This document shows, piece by piece, positions 12,589 to 21,378 of a stretch of DNA of 64,000 nucleotides. A program made the translations under genes and the position numbers. Origin of the DNA: Bradyrhizobium monzae (GTDB taxonomy: Bacteria > Pseudomonadota > Alphaproteobacteria > Rhizobiales > Xanthobacteraceae); NCBI RefSeq assembly GCF_021458635.1, contig NZ_JAIRDQ010000010.1, positions 62,001 through 126,000 of the forward strand. Reading direction: 5' to 3'. Each line of letters begins with the position of its first letter. The first letter of the stretch is position 1. The notes beneath the pieces are model-generated. The model saw only the letters and a list, made by a program, of their open reading frames with translations, was not told where the DNA came from and did no database searches.

Positions 12589-12927
12589 ATGGCAAAGCAG
12601 GCCGACTCCAGAAAACGCAGCGTGCGCGGCTCGCGCAGCGGACGGCCGATCATGGCGCTGCTCGACCTGCTCGGCCAGCGCTGGACCCTTCGGATTTTGT
12701 GGGAGTTGCGCGACGCCACCCTCACCTCCCGCGCGCTGCGGACGGCCTGCGACGAGGCTTCGCCGACCGTGCTGCAGGCACGGCTGAGCGAGTTGCGCGA
12801 GGCGGGGTTTGTGGAGCTGGGCGAAGGCGGAGGCTATGGACTGACGCCGCTGGGACGGGATCTGTGCGAGACATTCATGCCGCTGCACCGGTTTGCGGAG
12901 AGGTGGCGCAGCAAGAGCGGCGCCTGA
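12589..12927 (+). CDS. HxlR-family winged-helix transcriptional regulator
   Basis: The 112-residue protein has the HxlR signature GQRWTLRILWELRDA near residues 29-43, a recognition helix in DEASPTVLQARLSELREAGF, and the wing GYGLTPLGRDL. Unlike many members it has no conserved Cys near the N-terminus, and no cysteine besides those at TACDEA and DLCET. It is expected to bind DNA as a dimer and respond to redox state or a small reactive compound. The twin palindromes just upstream are the likely binding sites, giving autoregulation and control of the divergent CMD-like gene. Confidence 0.88.
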   Translation: MAKQADSRKRSVRGSRSGRPIMALLDLLGQRWTLRILWELRDATLTSRALRTACDEASPTVLQARLSELREAGFVELGEGGGYGLTPLGRDLCETFMPLHRFAERWRSKSGA

Positions 12928-12952
12928 GTCTGGCGGGACAGGCCCAACAAAC

Positions 12953-13034
12953 TCGTCATTGCGAGTGCAGCGAAGCAATCCAGACCGTCACCGCAGAAAG
13001 ATTCTGGATTGCTTCGCTGCGCTCGCAATGACGG
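12953..13034. repeat. Palindromic intergenic repeat, family A, copy 2
   Basis: Arms start CGTCATTGCGAGTGCAGCGA and end CGCTGCGCTCGCAATGACG, with the core AAGCAATCCAGA as in the copy at 7321-7398. It lies between the convergent HxlR and NfeD genes and may serve as a terminator for both. Confidence 0.85.
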
Positions 13035-13038
13035 CGGA

Positions 13039-13482
13039 TTACGCCGCAGCCACCGTCAGATTCACACCATCAACCTGCACCACTTTCACGCGCGTCCCCG
13101 CCGGCGTGTCCGGGCCTGCCACGCGCCATACCGTGTCGCCGATGCGTACGGTGCCGTTGCCGTCGATGATCGGCTTCTCCAGCGTGAACTCGCGGCCCAA
13201 AAGCGCCTCGGTGCGCTTGTTGAGGAAGGGGCTGGCGCTCGCATCCGGCTTCGGCCGGGCAAGCCGGCGCCACAGCGGCACGGCGGCAGCTGCGAACACC
13301 GCGAACATCACGAGCTGGATCTGCCAGGACACCAGAACGGCGAACGAGATCAGGCCGACCAGCAATGCGGCGAGCCCGAGCCAGAACAGGAACACGCCCG
13401 GCGCGATCACTTCCAGCGCCATCAGGATGAAGCCGAAGATCAGCCAGTTCCAGGTGCCGAGCGATACGAACATGTCGGTCAT
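13039..13482 (-). CDS. NfeD-family membrane protein
   Basis: The 147-residue protein has four short hydrophobic segments (about residues 8-80, for example WLIFGFILMALEVIAPGVFLF). A C-terminal OB-fold domain (residues 90-147) includes GREFTLEKPIIDGNGTVRIG. NfeD proteins pair with SPFH/stomatin proteins in membrane microdomains and quality control. The partner lies directly upstream on the same strand. The start ATG at 13482 follows AGGAGG by seven bases. The last residues of the OB fold run to the stop, so the protein is complete. Confidence 0.88.
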   Translation of the reverse strand: MTDMFVSLGTWNWLIFGFILMALEVIAPGVFLFWLGLAALLVGLISFAVLVSWQIQLVMFAVFAAAAVPLWRRLARPKPDASASPFLNKRTEALLGREFTLEKPIIDGNGTVRIGDTVWRVAGPDTPAGTRVKVVQVDGVNLTVAAA

Positions 13483-13536
13483 GACACGACCTCCTTGTAT
13501 TGGCGCATGCCCCTATCGAAAGGCCATGCGCTGATC

Positions 13537-14541
13537 CTATCCCTGCCGCGGCGGCACCGCCGGCGGCGTAGGAGCGGAGGATGGCACCGAGCCGCCACGA
13601 CGGGCGGCGGCGGCTGCGGATACGGCACTTTCGCCGAACGTCGCCTTGGCGATCTCGCCAATGCCGGCGAGCGAGCCCAGCATGCCCATCGCTTCGACCG
13701 GAAGCATAATAACCTTCTGGTTCGGCGACTCGGCCAGCTGGCCAAACGCCTTGATGTATTTGTCGGCGATAAAGTAGTTCAACGCCGCCACGTCACCCTT
13801 GGCGATGGCCTCGCTGACCATTTGCGTGGCCTTGGCCTCGGCTTCCGCCGATCGCTCGCGCGCTTCGGCGTCGCGGAAAGCGGCCTCGCGGCGGCCTTCC
13901 GCTTGCAGGATCTGCCCCTGCTTGGCACCCTCAGCGCGCAGAATTTCGGACTGGCGCGCGCCTTCGGCCTGAAGGATGTCGGCGCGCTTGACACGCTCGG
14001 CCTTCATCTGCCGGCCCATCGCCTCGACGAGGTCGGCGGGCGGCACGATATCCTTGATCTCGATGCGATTGACCTTGAGGCCCCAAGGCGAGACCGCGGC
14101 ATCGACCACGCGGAGCAGGCGCTCGTTGATCTCGTCGCGGTGCGACAGCACCTGATCGAGGTCCATCGAGCCCATCACCGATCGGATGTTGGTCATGGTC
14201 AGCACGATGATCGCCTGCTCGAGGTTGGCGACCTCGTAGCTCGCTTTGGCGGCATCGAACACCTGGAAGAAGGCGACGCCGTCGACCGTCACGGTGGCGT
14301 TGTCCTTGGTGATCACCTCCTGCTCGGGGATGTTGATCACCTGCTCCATCATGTTGATCTTGCGCCCGACGCGATCGAAATAGGGCACGATCAAATTGAG
14401 CCCGGGGCTCAGCGTCTGGGTGTATTTGCCGAACCGCTCGATGGTCCAGTCATAGCCCTGCGGCACCGTCTTCACGCCGGCAATCAGCGTGACGATGACG
14501 AGCAACACCAGAACAATCGCGAAAATATCGAAACCGCTCAT
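13537..14541 (-). CDS. SPFH/Band 7 (stomatin, QmcA-like) membrane protein
   Basis: The 334-residue protein has one N-terminal membrane span (FDIFAIVLVLLVIVTLIAGV). A Band 7 domain follows (VPQGYDWTIERFGKYTQTLS and PGLNLIVPYFD, on to about residue 190), then a charged coiled coil rich in Ala/Glu/Arg (RQSEILRAEGAKQGQILQAE). Such proteins form oligomeric scaffolds and assist membrane protein turnover. A strong Shine-Dalgarno GGAGGAAAT precedes the ATG. The nfeD-like gene follows 54 bases later, so the two probably form an operon and a complex. Confidence 0.9.
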   Translation of the reverse strand: MSGFDIFAIVLVLLVIVTLIAGVKTVPQGYDWTIERFGKYTQTLSPGLNLIVPYFDRVGRKINMMEQVINIPEQEVITKDNATVTVDGVAFFQVFDAAKASYEVANLEQAIIVLTMTNIRSVMGSMDLDQVLSHRDEINERLLRVVDAAVSPWGLKVNRIEIKDIVPPADLVEAMGRQMKAERVKRADILQAEGARQSEILRAEGAKQGQILQAEGRREAAFRDAEARERSAEAEAKATQMVSEAIAKGDVAALNYFIADKYIKAFGQLAESPNQKVIMLPVEAMGMLGSLAGIGEIAKATFGESAVSAAAAARRGGSVPSSAPTPPAVPPRQG

Positions 14542-14748
14542 ATTTCCTCCAAGGCGGGAAAGCCCTTTCCCGCGCTGCCATTGGTCGGGATCACGACCCT
14601 ACCGGTTCAGCGGTCGCCTTTCACGTCGGCATCAACGCCATTCTGCACAAGACGCGACGAGAGGGAATGCTCGCGATTATGTATTTGCGAAGGGCTCTTG
14701 AAAGCGCGCAAGCGCAGACCTAGCGGCAAAGGTTAACAAATTTCGTCG

Positions 14749-15714
14749 CTATTCGATGACGTCGTTCGCGATTGCGAGCAGGCCTGGAGAAAGCGCGACG
14801 CCAATGGCCTTGGCCGTCTTCAGGTTGACGGCGAGCTCGAACTTGGTGGGGTTCTGGACCGGCAGGTCCGCGGGCAACGCGCCCTTCAGGATACGATCGA
14901 CATAGGAGGCGGCCCGCCGCAGCTGCTCGGCGCTATCCGTGCTATAGGACATCAGCCCACCCTCGTCGACGAAGACGCGGCTCCAGAACACCGCCGGCGC
15001 GCGTGCCTCGGCGATCGCCGCCAGCAACGGCGCACGATTGGCCATGGTGAAGAAGTCGGGCAGCACCAGCAGGCCGCCGTCCTTGCGCGCGGCCAGCGCC
15101 ACGATCGAGGCGGCATCACGCACCGGCGCGGGTTCGACCGTGACGCGAAGCGTGCGCGCGGCATCCTCGATCGTGCGCAGCATCAGGGGCGCGAATGGGG
15201 CGGTGGCGGGATTGTAGACGACGAAGACGCGGGCGACCTTTGGCGTGACCTGCGTCAGCATCTCCAGCCATTTGCCGGCGAGCGGGCCGTCATAGTCCGT
15301 GAAGCCGGTGATGTTGCCGCCGGGATGCGCGAGGTTTTGGACAAAGCCCTGGCTGACGGGATCGGTGACGACGGCGAACACGATCGGAATCGTCGTTGTA
15401 CGCTGGCGCAGCTCTTCGACCGACGGCGTGCCGATCGCGAGCAGGACGTCGGGCTTCAGCGCGATCAGCTCGTCTGCAAGCCGGGCGATGGGCGCGCGAT
15501 CGCCGGCCCCGCTGCGCCAGTCGACCTTGAGATTGTCTTGCTCCCTCCAGCCAAGGGCGGCGAGCGACTCGGCGAGGCGAGCCTGCCCGATCACGTCATC
15601 GGCCGTGACCGAGAGCACGCCGAGCCGGCGCGGCGCGTTCGGCTGCTGCGCCAGCACCGAAGCCGACCATGCCGTGACCGTCCCAAGAAGCGCCAGACAT
15701 TCGCGGCGGTTCAT
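14749..15714 (-). CDS. ABC transporter substrate-binding protein (PF04392-like)
   Basis: The 321-residue protein begins MNRRECLALLGTVTAWSASV, a Tat- or Sec-type signal peptide. The rest follows the pattern of the TrpX/YciF-like ABC binding family, with RRLGVLSVTADDVIGQARL, LAALGWREQDNLKVDWRSG, LKPDVLLAIGTPSVEELRQ and TTIPIVFAVVTDPVSQGF. Its ligand is unknown; amino acids or nucleosides are common in the family. No permease or ATPase gene is nearby. It starts 25 bases after hemH on the same strand, so it is probably co-transcribed with it. Confidence 0.8.
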   Translation of the reverse strand: MNRRECLALLGTVTAWSASVLAQQPNAPRRLGVLSVTADDVIGQARLAESLAALGWREQDNLKVDWRSGAGDRAPIARLADELIALKPDVLLAIGTPSVEELRQRTTTIPIVFAVVTDPVSQGFVQNLAHPGGNITGFTDYDGPLAGKWLEMLTQVTPKVARVFVVYNPATAPFAPLMLRTIEDAARTLRVTVEPAPVRDAASIVALAARKDGGLLVLPDFFTMANRAPLLAAIAEARAPAVFWSRVFVDEGGLMSYSTDSAEQLRRAASYVDRILKGALPADLPVQNPTKFELAVNLKTAKAIGVALSPGLLAIANDVIE

Positions 15715-15739
15715 GGAGCGCCCATCAGATCCAAGCACA

Positions 15740-16777
15740 TTAGATCCAGCCCTGCAGCTCGTGCAGCACCAGGGTGCGGATCACGTCCATGCCGGGATCG
15801 CTGTCGTTGAGGCAAGGGATCGCGGAAAATTGCTCGCCACCATTGTGCTTGAAGATCTCGGCATTCTCCTGCGCGATCTCCTCCAGCGTCTCCAGGCAGT
15901 CGGCGGAGAAGCCCGGCGTCACCACCGCGATGCGGCGCACGCCTTCCTTGGCGAGACGCTCCATGGTCTTGTCGGTGTAGGGCTGCAGCCACTCGTCATT
16001 GCCGAAGCGCGACTGGAAGGTCAGCAGCAGCTTTGTGTCGTCCATGCCGAGCCGACGGCGCAGCGCCTCGGTCGTGGCGACGCAGTGGCTCTGATAGGGA
16101 TCGCCCTTGTCGACATAGGATTTCGGCATGCCGTGGAAGGAGGCGACAATCAGCTCCGGCTTGAACGGCAGCGTCGCCAGATGCGTTGCGATCGAGACGG
16201 CGAGCGCCTCGATATAGGCCTCGTCCTCGTAATAAGGCGGCGTCACCCGCAACGTCGGCTGATTGCGCAGGCGGGCGAGCACGCGGAACACTTCGTCGCA
16301 GACGGTCGCCGAGGTCGAGGCGGAATATTGCGGATAAAGCGGCACGGCGAGAATGCGATCGCAGCCCTTCGCGATCAGCGCATCGATGCCCGCCTTGATC
16401 GACGGATTGCCGTAGCGCATCGCCCAGTCCACCACGACATGCGTGCTATCAGACAGCGCAGCGGCGAGCTTGTCGCTCTGCGAGCGCGTGATGGTCTTCA
16501 GCGGCGATTCGTTCCTGTCAGTGTTCCAGATCTTCCGGTAGTCGAGCGCCTTGGTGCGGGGACGGCTGCGCAGGATGATGCCGTTCAGCACCAGCTGCCA
16601 GATCAGGCCCTGGTCCTCGATGACGCGGGCGTCCGAGAGAAACTCCTTGAGATAGACCCGCACGCCCGGGGCGTCGGCGGTGTCGGGCGTACCGAGATTG
16701 ACCAGCAGCACGCCGACGCGCGGCTGGGTCGATGGCACGGCCGGTTTCGCTGAAACGATGGGGGCGATGGTCGTCAT
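15740..16777 (-). CDS. hemH: Ferrochelatase
   Basis: The 345-residue enzyme inserts ferrous iron into protoporphyrin IX, the last step of haem synthesis. Typical segments are GVLLVNLGTPDTADAPGV near residue 21, the conserved VVDWAMRYGNPSIKAGI near residue 115, LYPQYSASTSATVCDEVF, and LIVASFHGMPKSYVDKGD with the catalytic His near residue 210. The C-terminus has TPGFSADCLETLEEI with the conserved Glu. It has no C-terminal membrane extension. The ATG at 16777 gives a length usual for rhizobial HemH, although a clear ribosome site is lacking. It is divergent from the MAPEG gene. Confidence 0.95.
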   Translation of the reverse strand: MTTIAPIVSAKPAVPSTQPRVGVLLVNLGTPDTADAPGVRVYLKEFLSDARVIEDQGLIWQLVLNGIILRSRPRTKALDYRKIWNTDRNESPLKTITRSQSDKLAAALSDSTHVVVDWAMRYGNPSIKAGIDALIAKGCDRILAVPLYPQYSASTSATVCDEVFRVLARLRNQPTLRVTPPYYEDEAYIEALAVSIATHLATLPFKPELIVASFHGMPKSYVDKGDPYQSHCVATTEALRRRLGMDDTKLLLTFQSRFGNDEWLQPYTDKTMERLAKEGVRRIAVVTPGFSADCLETLEEIAQENAEIFKHNGGEQFSAIPCLNDSDPGMDVIRTLVLHELQGWI

Positions 16778-16858
16778 GGTCCGTTGCGTCGCGCGTTGCT
16801 CCGAACTTGTCAAGATTGGGCCGGTTTCGCTAGGGTCGGTGCGCAGGGGGGAGGAACC

Positions 16859-17257
16859 ATGACGCTGGCGGAATGGTGCGTATTCGGGGCACTGCTGCTC
16901 TATCTCTTGACGATCGCCTCGATCAAATGGATCAGGTTTCGCGGATTCGACAATTCCCGGCCGCGCGATCCCGCGTTCTATGAGGACGCCATCGCGCAGC
17001 GCGCGCTTGGTGCGCACCAGAACGGGATCGAGACCTTCCCGTTCTTCGCCTTCGCGGTGCTGCTCGCCGAATTCCGGGACTCGCCGCAGCGTCTGATCGA
17101 CGAGCTCGCGGTGCTGTTCCTGATCGTGCGGATCGCCTATGTGCTGACCTATCTCGGCAACCGCCCGACACTGCGCTCCATCCTCTGGAGCATCGGCTTT
17201 GCGCTCAATCTCGGGATCTTCTTCATGCCGATGTTGAAGCGGTTGTTGCAGGTGTGA
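16859..17257 (+). CDS. MAPEG-family membrane protein
   Basis: The 132-residue protein has four predicted membrane spans (for example WCVFGALLLYLLTIASI and FPFFAFAVLLAEF) and the MAPEG signature around RALGAHQNGIETFPFFAFAV. Bacterial members are putative glutathione transferases or membrane redox proteins; no substrate can be assigned. GGGGGGAGGAA lies directly before the ATG at 16859. It is divergent from hemH, separated by about 80 bases. Confidence 0.85.
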   Translation: MTLAEWCVFGALLLYLLTIASIKWIRFRGFDNSRPRDPAFYEDAIAQRALGAHQNGIETFPFFAFAVLLAEFRDSPQRLIDELAVLFLIVRIAYVLTYLGNRPTLRSILWSIGFALNLGIFFMPMLKRLLQV

Positions 17258-17263
17258 CGGTGC

Positions 17264-17397
17264 CGTGTCCCGGACGCGGTGCAGCGCGATTGCGCTGCTC
17301 CGCAGAGCCGGGACCCAGAAAGCCACAGCTTGCCGAACGGAGAGATGGGCCCCGGCTCAGCAGCGCACCGCTACGCGCTGCGCCGCGTCCGGGGCAC
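17264..17397. repeat. Palindromic intergenic repeat, family D
   Basis: Outer arms GTGTCCCGGACGCGG and CCGCGTCCGGGGCAC enclose inner GCAGCGC and GCGCTGC arms and a central AGCCGGGACC and GGCCCCGGCT pair. It lies between the convergent MAPEG and NicO genes. No second copy is visible in this window. Confidence 0.75.
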
Positions 17398-17408
17398 GAG
17401 AGTTTTGC

Positions 17409-18533
17409 CTAGAAACACGTGGTCCGCTCGGCCGCGACATAGCCGAGCAACAGCCCCGCGCCGAACAACAGCACGAGGGCCGCGGCGCCGAATTCGACGC
17501 CGCGCATGAAGAGGGCGCCGCCGCCGTCGCGCCCTGCGCTCAGGCGGCCGGCGATCTCTTTCGCGGAGACGGCAACGATCGCGATGGCGGCGACCGTGAT
17601 CGCGGTGCCCAGTCCCATCAGGAAGGTCGCGGCGATTCCGGCCCAGAACAGGCCCTGGGCCAGCGCAAACACCAGCACCAGGATCGCACCCGAGCAGGGG
17701 CGGATGCCGACGGTCAGGATCGCGGCAAAGCCGCGCCGCCAGCCACCGGGGCCGGCGAGCTCGCTCGGAGTGGGGCCATGGGAATGGCCGCAATGCTCGT
17801 CGTGGACGTGGTCGTGCCCATGGTCGTGATGGGCGTGCGCGTGGCTGTGATCGTGGTGATGGTGATCGTGATGATCATGCGCATCATGATGATGCTGATG
17901 ACCGTGATCGTGATGGTCGTGCGGCACGCCGGCGATCGCCGGCACCGGCTGCGTTGCCTGGAGCGCGCGGATGAAAATGCGGCCCTTGACCCAGACCAGC
18001 CGCAGGCCGAACAGCGCGATCAGGCCATAGCTTGCGATCTCGATCGCACCCTCCGCCTTGCACATGGTCTTGGCGGTTGCGTTCAGGATCCAGGCCGAGA
18101 CGCCGACGATCAGGATCGCAACCACCGACTGCATCAACGCCGACGCAAACGACAGCGCGATGCCGCGCCGGGCGGTCTCGCGGTTGGCGACGAGATAGGA
18201 GGCGATCACCGCCTTGCCGTGGCCGGGGCCGGCGGCATGGAAGATCCCGTAGGCAAACGAGATGAACAGCAGCGTCCATACCGCCGAGCCGTCGGTCTTC
18301 GCGGCGCGGATGGTCGACGACATCTGGCGATAGAATTCCGACTGCTTCGCCAGCAGCCAGCCGATCAGACCGTTGGCCGCGGGCTCGGCCGCCTGCGCCG
18401 GCTTCGGCGCCCCGAACGGATTTTGCGCCAAGACATTGTGAAGCGCTGCATCGACCACGCCGGCGGCGAGGAGAACCGCGGCGCAGACAATGAGCCCGCG
18501 TGCGAGCGGAGAAAGATGCGGCTTCAAGGGCAA
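17409..18533 (-). CDS. NicO-family nickel/cobalt (metal) exporter with His-rich loop
   Basis: The 374-residue membrane protein has six or more spans, with the NicO signature HAAGPGHGKAVIASYL near residue 100 and GIRPCSGAILVLVFALAQG near residue 275. Between them, residues 205-253 form a loop packed with His and Asp, typical of RcnA-type exporters that bind metal in the cytosol. It overlaps the upstream DUF1007 gene by ten bases and is thus translationally coupled to it. This pairing is common and implies export of a divalent metal handed to, or received from, the periplasmic DUF1007 protein. Whether the metal is Ni, Co or Zn cannot be told. Confidence 0.87.
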   Translation of the reverse strand: MPLKPHLSPLARGLIVCAAVLLAAGVVDAALHNVLAQNPFGAPKPAQAAEPAANGLIGWLLAKQSEFYRQMSSTIRAAKTDGSAVWTLLFISFAYGIFHAAGPGHGKAVIASYLVANRETARRGIALSFASALMQSVVAILIVGVSAWILNATAKTMCKAEGAIEIASYGLIALFGLRLVWVKGRIFIRALQATQPVPAIAGVPHDHHDHGHQHHHDAHDHHDHHHHDHSHAHAHHDHGHDHVHDEHCGHSHGPTPSELAGPGGWRRGFAAILTVGIRPCSGAILVLVFALAQGLFWAGIAATFLMGLGTAITVAAIAIVAVSAKEIAGRLSAGRDGGGALFMRGVEFGAAALVLLFGAGLLLGYVAAERTTCF

Positions 18534-19156
18534 TCCACCGTGATCTTGTTGGCGAACATCATGCCGAAATTGGCGTTAGGGCCGTCCATGAAGGTCTGCT
18601 CGTTGAGCTTCTGCGCCGTCGCCGTACCGTCGCTGGGACGATCGAGCTTCATCTGACAGCCCGCGGGCGCGCCGACCAGCTTGACCGGATCGTCCTTGGC
18701 CATCTGGAAGTCGATGAAGAAGGAGCGGTCGAACACTTCCAGCATCAGTTGCTTCGGCTTGAGCGGCGTCTTCAGCGGCAAGGTGAAGTGCAGGGTCAGC
18801 ACCGTATCCTTGTAGTCGAGATAATAGTCGACCGGCTCGTTGAAGCGCTCCTTCTTGCCGTCGGCTCGCGCAAAGGTGAAGTAGGCATATTCCTTCAGCG
18901 ACTCGACATTGGTCTGCGCCAGCGGTCCCAGCTCCTCGCGCGTATAGGCCCCCTTCTTCTTGGCCTCCAGCCCCTGCACCGCATAGGCCGAGAACATGTC
19001 GTCGAAAGTCCAGGCGTGGCGCACGCCGGTGATCGAGCCGTCCTCGGCATAGAGCAGTTCGCTGGTCGCCGTGATCCAGACATGCGGATGCGCGCTCGCC
19101 GCGCCTGATGCGAGCATCATCGCTGCGGCGAGCAGCCATCCCAGCAGGGCGCGCAT
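18524..19156 (-). CDS. DUF1007 family periplasmic protein
   Basis: The 210-residue protein has a signal peptide (MRALLGWLLAAAMMLASGAASA) followed at once by HPHVWI, the hallmark of DUF1007, which places two His at the mature N-terminus as possible metal ligands. Conserved segments include RHAWTFDDMFSAYAVQGL and VDYYLDYKDTVLTLHF. It lies five bases after the M3 peptidase gene and overlaps the NicO exporter gene, so the three form one operon. A role as a periplasmic metal-binding partner of the exporter is inference from context and the HPH start. Confidence 0.88.
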   Translation of the reverse strand: MRALLGWLLAAAMMLASGAASAHPHVWITATSELLYAEDGSITGVRHAWTFDDMFSAYAVQGLEAKKKGAYTREELGPLAQTNVESLKEYAYFTFARADGKKERFNEPVDYYLDYKDTVLTLHFTLPLKTPLKPKQLMLEVFDRSFFIDFQMAKDDPVKLVGAPAGCQMKLDRPSDGTATAQKLNEQTFMDGPNANFGMMFANKITVDCP

Positions 19157-19161
19157 GCCGG

Positions 19162-21243
19162 TCAGGCCGCCTTGGCGTCGTCGAGCAGGCCGCGACGGCG
19201 GAGCAGCGCGTCCGGCTCGGGCGGGCGACCGCGGAAGGCCTCGTAGGCGGCTTCCGGATCGACCGATCCGCCGCTCGAATAGATGTCGTCGTGCAGACGT
19301 TTTGCCACGGCGGGATCGAAGATATTGCCGGCCTCCTCGAAGGCGCCGAAGGCGTCGGCGTCCATCACCTCCGACCACATGTAGCTGTAATAGCCGGCCG
19401 CGTAATGGTCGCCGGAGAAGATGTGGCCGAACTGGGTCGGCCGGTGCCGCATCGAGATTTCCTCGGGCATGCCGATCTTCTCCAGCTCCTTTTTCTCGAA
19501 GGCGCGGACATCCTGCACGGCGGCGGCAGGCTGGGAGTGGAACTCCAGATCAACCAGCGCCGAGGAGACGAACTCGACGGTGGCAAAGCCCTGGTTGAAT
19601 TTTCGCGCGGCGAGGAAGCGCTTGAGCAGATCGTCCGGCAGCGGCTCGCCGGTCTGGTAGTGGCGGGCGAACTGCTGCAGCACCTCGGGCCGCTCCTGCC
19701 AGTGCTCGTAGAGCTGCGAAGGCAGCTCGACGAAATCGGTGAACACCGAGGTGCCCGACAGCGACGGATAGGTCACGTTGGAGAGCATGCCGTGCAGGCC
19801 GTGGCCGAACTCATGGAACAGGGTGCGGGCATCGTCGGGCGACAGCAGCGAGGGCTCGGCTCCGGTGCCCTTGGCAAAATTGCAGACATTGATGACGAGC
19901 GGCGCGATTTCGCCGTCGAGCTTCTGCTGGTCGCGCAGCGAGGTCATCCAGGCGCCGGAGCGCTTTGACGGCCGGGCGTAGTAGTCGCCGTAGAACAGCG
20001 CCTTGTGCTTGCCGTCGGGGCCCTTCACCTCCCAGACCCGGACATCGGGGTGCCAGACCGGCACGTCCTTGCGCTCCGCGAAGGTGACGCCGAACAGGCG
20101 CGTGGCGCAGTCGAAGGCGGCGGCAATCATATGGTCGAGCGTCAGGTAGGGCTTGATCGCGGCGTCGTCGAAATTGGCGCGCTGGAGGCGGAGCTTTTCG
20201 GCGTAGAAGCGCCAGTCCCAGGGCGCGAGCTTGAAATTGCCGCCCTCCTCCGTGATCAGTGCCTGCATCTCGTCGCGGTCGGCGAGCGCTCGCGCCCGGG
20301 CCGGCTTCCAGACCCGCTCAAGCAGGCCGCGCACCGCATCCGGCGTCTTGGCCATGGAATCCTCGAGCCGGTAGGCGGCGAAGGTCGGGTAGCCCAAGAG
20401 CTTGGCGCTCTCCTCGCGCAGCCTCAGGATCTCGCCGATGGTCGTGTTGTTGTCGTTGGAATTGCCGTTGTCGCCGCGCGCCGTGAAAGCCTTGTAGACC
20501 TTCTCGCGCAGGTCGCGCCGGGCCGAGCTCTTCAGGAACGGCTCGGTCGAGGAGCGCGACAGCGTCACGATGGCCTTGCCTTCCATGCCGCGATCTTCTG
20601 CCGCAGCCTTGGCGGCGGCGACAAAACTCTCCGGCAGGCCCTGGCGGTCGGCCTCCCCCAACTCCATGAACCAGTCCTGCTCGTCGCCGAGCAGATGATG
20701 GCTGAAGCCGGTCGCGAGCTGGGCCAGCTTCTCGTTGATCTCGGCCATGCGCGTCTTGGCCTCGTCGGAGAGGCCGGCGCCGGCGCGGTGGAAGCGGGTG
20801 TAGGTGCGCTCCAGCAGGCGGAGCTGCTCCGGGTCGAGGCCGAGATTGGCGCGGTTCTCGTGCAGCTGGGCGATGCGGCCAAACAGCACAGCGTTCATCA
20901 TGATCGGATTCCAGTGCCGCGCCATCCGCAAGGAGACCTCCTTGTCGATGTCCAGGATGACCGGGTTGGAATGCGCCGAGACCAGGTCGTAGAAGACGGA
21001 GGCGACCTTGTTGAGCAGCTTGCCGGAGCGCTCCAGCGCCGTGACGGTGTTGGCGAAGTCGGCCGCGGCCGGATCGTTGGTGATTGCCGCGATCTCGGCG
21101 GAGTGATCGGCAAAGGCCTGCTCGAAGGCGGGCAGGAAGTGCTCCGGCGTGATCTCGTTGAAGGGCGGGGTCGCAAACGGCGTCACCCAGGCCTTCAGCA
21201 GCGGGTTGGTCTCGGAGTCCGTAGTTTGGCGGGGATCTGACAT
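19162..21243 (-). CDS. M3-family zinc metallopeptidase (oligopeptidase A/dipeptidyl carboxypeptidase type)
   Basis: The 693-residue protein has the HEFGH zinc motif (ARTLFHEFGHGLHGML) near residue 476 and the downstream glutamate in FTDFVELPSQLYEHW. The N-terminus (WVTPFATPPFNEITPEHFLP) matches the M3A start and lacks a signal peptide, so it acts in the cytoplasm, degrading short peptides, including cleaved signal peptides in related enzymes. The ATG at 21243 was chosen because the family begins there. It heads the operon with DUF1007 and NicO, an unexplained association of a zinc enzyme with a metal exporter. Confidence 0.92.
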   Translation of the reverse strand: MSDPRQTTDSETNPLLKAWVTPFATPPFNEITPEHFLPAFEQAFADHSAEIAAITNDPAAADFANTVTALERSGKLLNKVASVFYDLVSAHSNPVILDIDKEVSLRMARHWNPIMMNAVLFGRIAQLHENRANLGLDPEQLRLLERTYTRFHRAGAGLSDEAKTRMAEINEKLAQLATGFSHHLLGDEQDWFMELGEADRQGLPESFVAAAKAAAEDRGMEGKAIVTLSRSSTEPFLKSSARRDLREKVYKAFTARGDNGNSNDNNTTIGEILRLREESAKLLGYPTFAAYRLEDSMAKTPDAVRGLLERVWKPARARALADRDEMQALITEEGGNFKLAPWDWRFYAEKLRLQRANFDDAAIKPYLTLDHMIAAAFDCATRLFGVTFAERKDVPVWHPDVRVWEVKGPDGKHKALFYGDYYARPSKRSGAWMTSLRDQQKLDGEIAPLVINVCNFAKGTGAEPSLLSPDDARTLFHEFGHGLHGMLSNVTYPSLSGTSVFTDFVELPSQLYEHWQERPEVLQQFARHYQTGEPLPDDLLKRFLAARKFNQGFATVEFVSSALVDLEFHSQPAAAVQDVRAFEKKELEKIGMPEEISMRHRPTQFGHIFSGDHYAAGYYSYMWSEVMDADAFGAFEEAGNIFDPAVAKRLHDDIYSSGGSVDPEAAYEAFRGRPPEPDALLRRRGLLDDAKAA

Positions 21244-21378
21244 CGCAAGTCCGTTTTTTGAGCCAATTTGTTGGGTCCAGCTATAGCACGCGATGGGGCT
21301 TTTTTGGGCCATTTGGCCTTGCTCCCGCCCGCCTTTTCGGGGAGATTGCGGCCCTCGAAGCCACGGACCCCAGTGCCC

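Noticed and set aside
7321..13034. Family A repeats as CRISPR or attachment sites
   Set aside because: Only two copies far apart, palindromic and without spacers or integrase genes.
13009..14736. Plus-strand frame of 575 codons across the NfeD and SPFH genes
   Set aside because: Antisense shadow; both minus-strand proteins are well-defined families with good ribosome sites.
17774..17918. Simple repeat in the CATGATGATG-rich stretch
   Set aside because: It is the coding sequence of the His/Asp-rich loop of the NicO exporter, not an independent repeat.
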